From Rhodobiaceae bacterium (GTDB lineage: Bacteria; Pseudomonadota; Alphaproteobacteria; Rhizobiales; NORP267): a stretch of DNA of 61,330 nt. The notes beneath the pieces are model-generated. The model did not search any database. It was not told where the DNA came from and saw only the letters and a program-made list of their open reading frames with translations. The stretch covers positions 1 through 61,330 of the forward strand of contig JAGRLG010000048.1 of assembly GCA_020441905.1 (NCBI GenBank), read 5' to 3'. Shown here in pieces: positions 56,467 to 61,330 of this stretch. The first letter of the stretch is position 1. Each line of letters starts with the position of its first letter. The translations under genes and the position numbers were made by a program.

Positions 56467-57666
56467 TCAAAGTTCGGTGACGATTTCGGGGAAAGCGTGC
56501 AGGCGTGCACCCGGGCCATTGTCGCCGATGATGTAGTTGTCGCACAGCCACGCCATGACGGAGCCGCGAATATAGGTCGGGTGAACGACAATGTTCATCT
56601 TGGCGGCAATCGGCATGGGTTCGTCATTGCGCACCAGCGGCCGCTCGACCATGTCGTAGCCCTGGCCATGGCAATAAAGGCGCTTTTCCTCGGGCCTGCC
56701 ATTGTCGCGCATGAAGGCGTTGTAGCTGTCCCAGATCTCCTTCGGCGCCGCGCCGGGGCTGAGCAGGTCGAGGGTGAACTGGCGCGCCTGGCGCACGAAT
56801 TCGGTTTCGTCCTTCAATTCCTGCGGCGCCGTCCCGAGCACGCAGGTCCGGCCCAGTTCGGTGAAAAACCCACCCGGTCCGTTGTTCTCGACCAATAGGG
56901 CGAACTGGTCGCCCTCCTCGATGATGCGGTTCTGCAAATGCCGGGGGCCGAACATGCAGGGTGTGCCGACCGGCGCCGAGGCGCACAGATATATGCCCTG
57001 TTCGCTGCCCTGCTGTTCGGAATACAGTTTCGCCACCGCGGCGACGTCGCTGTCGCGCATGCCGGGCTCGATGGCGCCGAAGGCAGCGCGCATGGCACCA
57101 TCCTGCAATTTTGCCGTTGCCTCGATCAGCGCGATTTCCTCCGCGCTCTTGATGACCTTGATGCGGTCGACAAGTTCGGTGGCATCGACAAAGCGTGCGC
57201 CCGATAACGGCCCGGCGCGCAAATGGTCCAGCATCGCCGCGCCCATCTGGAAGCTGCCGACAATGCCGATGGTGCCGCGCGCGAAGGGGGCGAGGCCGCG
57301 CGCCGCCAGTTCCGGGTCGTAGCTGGCGGTATAGTGCGCCGAGGCATAGCTCGGTGTGTGCAGGATCTTTTTCACCCCGCGCCAGACCCCGTCGCCGCCA
57401 TGGTCGAGGTCGCGCTCGGCGCCAAAGGGACCCTGGCAAACGACCGTCATGTCGTCGTCGGCGGGAAACACCACCTCAACCGGATAGCCGTTGATGGCCG
57501 GCATGTCGGTGAAATACTTCACATAGCCGCCCATGTGGTCGTTATTGTTCTGCATCACCAGGGCGTCGATGCCCTGTTCGGCCATCGCGGCACGCACAGC
57601 GGCCCAGCGCCGCTCAAGTTCGGCGGTCGAAATCGGCGAGTTCAGGCGTTCGGAAAGCGTGGCCAC
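56467..57666 (-). CDS. M24-fold (creatinase/prolidase-like) protein with non-canonical metal residues
   Basis: A 399-residue creatinase/M24 fold protein. The N-domain has LERRWAAVRAAMAEQGIDALV and the C-domain has KSAEEIALIEATAKLQDGAM and CHGQGYDMVERP (His333 kept). At the metal positions, the two Asp are Glu260 and Glu270 (LLVENNG, FTELGRT), the first Glu is His362 (VVHPTY), and the last Glu is absent. It is therefore not a standard dimetal peptidase; creatinase-like hydrolysis is more likely. GTG 57666 is chosen for GGGAGA upstream; the frame extends to a TTG at 57714. It lies between TRAP system 2 and a D-2-hydroxyacid dehydrogenase gene, in the same direction. Confidence 0.82.
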   Translation of the reverse strand: MATLSERLNSPISTAELERRWAAVRAAMAEQGIDALVMQNNNDHMGGYVKYFTDMPAINGYPVEVVFPADDDMTVVCQGPFGAERDLDHGGDGVWRGVKKILHTPSYASAHYTASYDPELAARGLAPFARGTIGIVGSFQMGAAMLDHLRAGPLSGARFVDATELVDRIKVIKSAEEIALIEATAKLQDGAMRAAFGAIEPGMRDSDVAAVAKLYSEQQGSEQGIYLCASAPVGTPCMFGPRHLQNRIIEEGDQFALLVENNGPGGFFTELGRTCVLGTAPQELKDETEFVRQARQFTLDLLSPGAAPKEIWDSYNAFMRDNGRPEEKRLYCHGQGYDMVERPLVRNDEPMPIAAKMNIVVHPTYIRGSVMAWLCDNYIIGDNGPGARLHAFPEIVTEL

Positions 57667-57703
57667 AGAGCGTCTCCCAGCATATGCGCGATTTTCCTGC
57701 GCG

Positions 57704-57769
57704 AATTGTATCAATTAACGGTACATGCGGCCCACAATGCGATCAATAGAGATGTTGGGCCATTGATCG
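57704..57769. promoter_or_regulatory. palindrome cluster upstream of the second M24 gene
   Basis: AATTG-TAT-CAATT (57704-57716) is a perfect 5-bp-arm palindrome. Just upstream, CGATCAAT (57740-57747) and ATTGATCG (57762-57769) form a perfect 8-bp inverted repeat 14 nt apart. CGATCAA also occurs in the TRAP-1 and transhydroxylase promoters. These are probably regulator sites for the M24 gene. Confidence 0.5.
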
Positions 57770-57795
57770 TCCGGCGCGGTCCGCTTCGCGGCATC

Positions 57796-58755
57796 TCAGC
57801 CGCCATGCCGGTCGACATTGATCATGGCCGCGAGATTCCCGTCCAGGAAGCAGCGCAGATTGGTTTCGAACTGCGGCAGGGCGTCATCGATATAGCTCTG
57901 GTTGAAGGCCGCGCAATGCGCCGTAATGAGGGTATTGGGCGCCTCCCAGAGCCGGTGAGCGGCCGGCAGCGGTTCCTCGATGAAGGTGTCGATGGCCGCG
58001 CCGGCGATCTGACCGCTTTCCAGCGCCGCGATGAGCGCCTCTTCGTCGACGACCCCGCCGCGCGCAATATTGATCAGGCAGGCGCCTGGCTTCATGGCGG
58101 CAAGAACACGCGCATTGACGATATGGCGCGTCGCCGCCTCGAGCGGCACCAGCAGGATCAGATAGTCGAGATCGCCGACCGCATGTTCGAGGCTGTCGCG
58201 GCTGCGGAATTCGTCGAATCCGGGAAGGGGGCGCGCCGTGCGCGAAATGCCCACCACGGTCATGTCAAATGCCTTGCAGCGCGGCGCCAGCTCCTCGGCG
58301 ATCAGTCCGACGCCGAGAATGCCGACCCGCTTTCCGGCCAGCAGCCGTGCCGGCCAGCGTTCCCAGCGATGCGCGGCCTGGGCCTTCAGCGCGCGGGGAA
58401 AGTCGCGCGCCAGCGCCAGCATGAACATGATGGCGGCTTCCGACATCGGCTTGCCATGAATGCCGCGCGTCGAGGTGATCATGACCTGGCGGGGCAGCAA
58501 CGGCGCGTCGGCGATATTGTCCAGCCCGGTGCCCAGTGCCTGAACCCATTTCAGCTTTCGCGCATGGCCATATAGCTCGTCCCGGACCATGGCGCCGAAG
58601 GTGTAGAGAATATCGGCGTCCGCGATTTCGGCGCAGGCCTCCTCGAAGGTTCTGGCGAGGACGATGTCGAGTTCGGGAAAATCTTCCGTCAGCCGCGCGT
58701 GATAGGCGGCGCGAACCTGCTCGGGCAGGGTCAGGAAAATCAGTATTTTTGTCAT
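57796..58755 (-). CDS. D-2-hydroxyacid dehydrogenase
   Basis: A 319-residue D-isomer 2-hydroxyacid dehydrogenase with complete catalysis: Arg in NIARGGVVDE, Glu in IEEPLP and His in ITAHCAAF. The nucleotide motif is GVGLIA. TSTRGIHGKPMSEAAIMFMLALARDFPRAL is nearly parallel to the paralogue at 52103, so the two arose from one ancestor. ATG 58755 has AGGGG upstream. Divergent from the GST gene. It is the likely active enzyme for the 2-oxo/2-hydroxyacid step, while the paralogue has an altered acid residue. Confidence 0.9.
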   Translation of the reverse strand: MTKILIFLTLPEQVRAAYHARLTEDFPELDIVLARTFEEACAEIADADILYTFGAMVRDELYGHARKLKWVQALGTGLDNIADAPLLPRQVMITSTRGIHGKPMSEAAIMFMLALARDFPRALKAQAAHRWERWPARLLAGKRVGILGVGLIAEELAPRCKAFDMTVVGISRTARPLPGFDEFRSRDSLEHAVGDLDYLILLVPLEAATRHIVNARVLAAMKPGACLINIARGGVVDEEALIAALESGQIAGAAIDTFIEEPLPAAHRLWEAPNTLITAHCAAFNQSYIDDALPQFETNLRCFLDGNLAAMINVDRHGG

Positions 58756-58918
58756 CGTGCCCCTGTGCCGTTTCGCCCGCCGGGCGGGCGCGCATCTCCG
58801 GCAAGTGTGGCCGCAAGGCGAAGGGCAGTAAACCGGTTTCGCGGCGGCTGGGAATTGGCGGCCGGTCAATTGTGTGACACCGTGGCGCACGGAAAAGGCA
58901 AAACCCGGGGAGTTGTCG

Positions 58919-59719
58919 ATGCTTGAACTTTATCACGGAGCCACCTCGGTCTGTTCGCAGAAGGTTCGCCTCGTGCTCGAGGCCAAGGGTGTCGAGTGGC
59001 GCGGCCACATGCTGGATCTCAACAAGCGCGAACAGTTCGCCCCCGCCTATCTGCGTCTCAATCCCAACGGTGTAGTACCGACACTCGTCGATGACGGCGC
59101 GCCAATTATCGAGTCGACACTAATCAATGAATATGTTGACGACATCGTGCCCGAGCCGGCCTTGAAGCCCGCTTCGCCCCTAGCGAGGGTCAAAATGCGG
59201 CTGTGGACCAAGCGCCTTGACGAGGGGCTGCATTCAGCCACCAGCGTCATTACCTTCGCCGCCGTGCTGCGCCATTCGCGCGGCAGGCCGGGTTCGCCGG
59301 AGCTTGCGGCCTATATCGCCGCTATCCCGAACGCCAAGCGCCGCGAGATGATCATGCAGCCGATCCTCGATGGCCCGCGCGCCGCCAACGTTGCTCCGGC
59401 GCTCAAGCTGTTCGAAAAGACGATCGGCGATATGGAGCGGGCCCTCGGCGAAGCGCCATGGCTCGCCGGTGACAGCTACTCGCTCGCCGATGCCGGGCTG
59501 ACGCCCTATATCAAGCGTCTCGACATGCTCAATCTGTCCGATCTGTGGGCCGGGTTGCCCAGGGTAGGCGAGTGGTATGACCGCGTGCGCGCGCTGCCGA
59601 ATTACGCGCCCGCCATCGACACCTATATCTCGCCGCAACTGGTGGAGAAATACGATGCCGGCGGGTCCGAATGCCATGACGCCTTCATGGCGGCGTTGCG
59701 GACGGATGAGTCCGACTGA
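58919..59719 (+). CDS. glutathione S-transferase family protein
   Basis: A 266-residue GST. The N-terminal thioredoxin-like domain has YHGATSVCSQKVRLVLEAKGVEW, with SVCSQK in the active-site loop, NPNGVVPTLVDDG (cis-Pro) and IIESTLINEYVDD (gamma-glutamyl binding). The helical C-domain has SLADAGLTPYIKRL. GST members beside aromatic-degradation genes often act as maleylpyruvate/maleylacetoacetate-type isomerases or quinone-detoxifying enzymes, a sensible role if hydroxybenzoquinone is formed. GGGAG precedes the ATG. Confidence 0.88.
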   Translation: MLELYHGATSVCSQKVRLVLEAKGVEWRGHMLDLNKREQFAPAYLRLNPNGVVPTLVDDGAPIIESTLINEYVDDIVPEPALKPASPLARVKMRLWTKRLDEGLHSATSVITFAAVLRHSRGRPGSPELAAYIAAIPNAKRREMIMQPILDGPRAANVAPALKLFEKTIGDMERALGEAPWLAGDSYSLADAGLTPYIKRLDMLNLSDLWAGLPRVGEWYDRVRALPNYAPAIDTYISPQLVEKYDAGGSECHDAFMAALRTDESD

Positions 59720-59868
59720 AGGTTGGCAAGGAAGCCAGGGCCGACCTGGCGCTTGGGTTGCGGGCAGATGCCGGATGGCTAGGTCCGGCGAGATATTTTG
59801 TTGTCGATCCGCGGTGCGTGGGCCAATCTCGAGTCGCTAACTCGCAACGGATTTAAGTCTTCACCCTG

Positions 59869-59884
59869 GGCCGCGCGCGCGGCC
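59869..59884. repeat. 16-bp perfect GC palindrome
   Basis: GGCCGCGCGCGCGGCC reads the same on both strands, about 50 nt upstream of the MFS gene. It may be an operator, or only alternating CG sequence. Confidence 0.4.
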
Positions 59885-59935
59885 TGACCGGGACTGGCGG
59901 GGCGCCGGCCCGCACCAGCCCGAGGGCGGTCACTC

Positions 59936-61171
59936 ATGTATGGCGCAGGTTCCATCGGCCATCCCCCGGATCCAGAACTCGACTCGCGCTATTCCTGGAC
60001 CCGGCTCGCGCTCTCGATGGTGCTCGGCACCATTGGCGGCGTCGGCCTGTGGTCCTTCGTTGTCGCGCTGCCCTCGGTGCAGGCGGAATTCGGCGCCACC
60101 AGGGCCGGCGCCTCCATCGCCTATTCCATGCTCACCATCGGCTTCGGCCTCGGCGGCGTTGTCATGGGGCGCATCACCGACCGCCACGGTTTTGCCGCCG
60201 CCGCCGCCATTGGCGCGGCCGTGCTGGGCGCGGGCTATATCGCCGCCGCCTTTTCGGCGGCGCTCTGGCAGGTGGCCGTCATTCACGGCACCTTGATCGG
60301 GTTCGGCTCGGCGGCAACCTTCGGCCCTCTGATCGCGGATATCTCGCACTGGTTCCGCCGCCGCCGCGGCGCCGCCGTCGCCCTGGCGGCGTCGGGCAAT
60401 TATTTCGCCGGTGCGTTCTGGCCGCCGGTGATCCAGCATTTCATTTCCAGCGATGGCTGGCGCGCCACTCATGCCGGCATCGGCCTGTTCTGCCTCGCCG
60501 CCATGTTGCCGCTGATCCTGCTGCTGCGGCGCCGGCGCGCCAGTCCCGAAACCGACTTCGCCGGCCGGCTGCCAGGCAACGGCTCGACGCTCGGGCTGCG
60601 CCCCAATGTACTGATGGCGCTGATCTGCCTCGCCGGCATCGCCTGCTGCGTCGCCATGTCGATGCCGCAGGTCCATATCGTCGCCTATTGCGGCGATCTC
60701 GGCTATGGTGTGGCGCGCGGCGCCGAAATGCTGTCGCTGATGCTGGGTTTCGGCATTGTCAGCCGCATCCTGTTCGGTTTCGTCGCCGATCGCTTCGGCG
60801 GCCTGCGCACCCTGCTGCTCTCTTCCAGCCTGCAAGCGGTGGCGCTGGTCTTCTACCTCTTCTTCGACGGCCTGGCCTCGCTCTATGTCATTTCCGCCAT
60901 GTTCGGCCTCTTCCAGGGCGGTATCGTGCCGAGCTACGCCATCATCGTGCGCGAGCATTTTCCGCCCGGCGAAGCCGGCTCGCGCGTCGGCCTCGCCATC
61001 ATGGCGACCCTGTTCGGCATGTCGCTGGGCGGGTGGATGTCCGGCTATATCTTCGACCTCACCGGGTCCTATGCAGCCGCTTTCGCCAACGGCCTGGCCT
61101 GGAACCTGCTCAATATGTCGATTGCCGCGCTGCTCTTGTGGCGGCCGTGGATCCGCCGTGCGCTGGTATGA
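59936..61171 (+). CDS. MFS transporter, OFA/monocarboxylate type
   Basis: A 411-residue, 12-helix major facilitator. The N-terminal half has GLWSFVVALPSVQAEFGATRAGASIAYSM and the loop-2 motif GRITDRHGF. The pattern and the RRRGAAVALAASGNYFAGAFWPPV segment fit the oxalate:formate antiporter/monocarboxylate group, so a small organic anion is the likely cargo. GAGGGCGG precedes ATG 59936. It stands alone, with the tRNA gene 33 nt downstream on the opposite strand. Confidence 0.88.
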   Translation: MYGAGSIGHPPDPELDSRYSWTRLALSMVLGTIGGVGLWSFVVALPSVQAEFGATRAGASIAYSMLTIGFGLGGVVMGRITDRHGFAAAAAIGAAVLGAGYIAAAFSAALWQVAVIHGTLIGFGSAATFGPLIADISHWFRRRRGAAVALAASGNYFAGAFWPPVIQHFISSDGWRATHAGIGLFCLAAMLPLILLLRRRRASPETDFAGRLPGNGSTLGLRPNVLMALICLAGIACCVAMSMPQVHIVAYCGDLGYGVARGAEMLSLMLGFGIVSRILFGFVADRFGGLRTLLLSSSLQAVALVFYLFFDGLASLYVISAMFGLFQGGIVPSYAIIVREHFPPGEAGSRVGLAIMATLFGMSLGGWMSGYIFDLTGSYAAAFANGLAWNLLNMSIAALLLWRPWIRRALV

Positions 61172-61203
61172 AGCGACGGCGAACCGGCGCAAGACACGAG
61201 AAC

Positions 61204-61293
61204 TGGCGGATGGGGTGGGATTCGAACCCACGAGACGGTTGCCCGTCTGCCGGTTTTCAAGACCGGTGCCTTCAACCACTCGGCCACCCATCC
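61204..61293 (-). tRNA. tRNA-Ser (anticodon UGA)
   Basis: Read on the minus strand, the acceptor stem GGATGGG/CCCATCC closes the molecule, with discriminator G and an encoded CCA (61206-61204). The anticodon loop CTTGAAA carries TGA, so the tRNA reads UCA. A long variable arm and the GTTCGAATC T-loop are present, as expected for a class II tRNA-Ser of about 90 nt. Confidence 0.96.
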
Positions 61294-61330
61294 GCTAGCG
61301 CAATGGGTTAGACCATCGCTTGGCGCCAAC

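Noticed and set aside
31021..59719. Mobile genomic island with integrase and att sites
   Set aside because: No integrase, transposase or flanking direct repeats are visible; the tRNA-Ser at 61204 has no duplicated 3' end in the window.

Overview
The window is GC-rich, densely coding DNA from an alphaproteobacterium. The evidence is the block glmU-glmS-DUF502-recG-sdhE-mfd, together with phosphatidylcholine synthase, an IalB-family protein, HspQ and a Tat/SPOR-type envelope gene set. I cannot place it below class. I see no transposase, integrase, phage gene or CRISPR array. One tRNA-Ser(UGA) lies at the right end.

Positions 1-30,980 are mostly housekeeping. They hold a LivF-type ABC ATPase with a Lys/Ala-repeat lead-in, a hydrolase, two SPOR-like envelope proteins flanking glmU-glmS (UDP-GlcNAc synthesis), DUF502, the divergent recG / sdhE-mfd repair block, and a minus-strand group (YejA-like binding protein, two AMP-forming ligases of which one looks catalytically broken, and a DsbA/FrnE oxidoreductase). 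IalB and HspQ follow, then a Chloroflexus-type malyl-CoA lyase, a UbiH-like monooxygenase, an aspartate-type aminotransferase, phosphatidylcholine synthase, a TerC protein, a quinone reductase, an unknown secreted protein and a MetE-C-like methyltransferase closed by a strong terminator.

Positions 31,000-59,720 look like a catabolic island. A plus-strand run of about 14 kb (38,164-52,063) encodes a two-subunit molybdenum enzyme of the pyrogallol-phloroglucinol transhydroxylase / resorcinol hydroxylase family. Its catalytic residues are conserved, and its large subunit carries an added SCP2-like N-terminal domain. The same run then encodes a beta-hydroxyacid dehydrogenase, a fused E1 alpha-beta and an E2 of a 2-oxoacid-dehydrogenase-like complex (no E3), a VOC protein, two cupins, a creatinase-fold M24 protein that has lost a metal ligand, a GabD-like aldehyde dehydrogenase and a COG0523 GTPase. 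Upstream lie LysR and MarR regulators, a second molybdenum/tungsten oxidoreductase and a TRAP transporter. Downstream are a second TRAP transporter, two D-2-hydroxyacid dehydrogenases, a second non-canonical M24 protein and a GST. Two promoters, for TRAP-1 and for the transhydroxylase operon, share the same spaced motif and -10 geometry. A 32-bp palindrome overlaps the divergent MarR / molybdoenzyme promoters.

By analogy with the anaerobic resorcinol pathway of Azoarcus anaerobius (RhLS hydroxylase, then a dehydrogenase, then ring fission of hydroxybenzoquinone by a pyruvate-dehydrogenase-like complex), my best inference is import and oxygen-independent hydroxylation of a polyhydroxylated aromatic, followed by thiamine/lipoate-dependent cleavage. 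The accessory genes (VOC, cupins, M24 proteins, CobW) do not fit the known pathway and are the most likely place for something new. The right end holds an MFS carrier and the tRNA.
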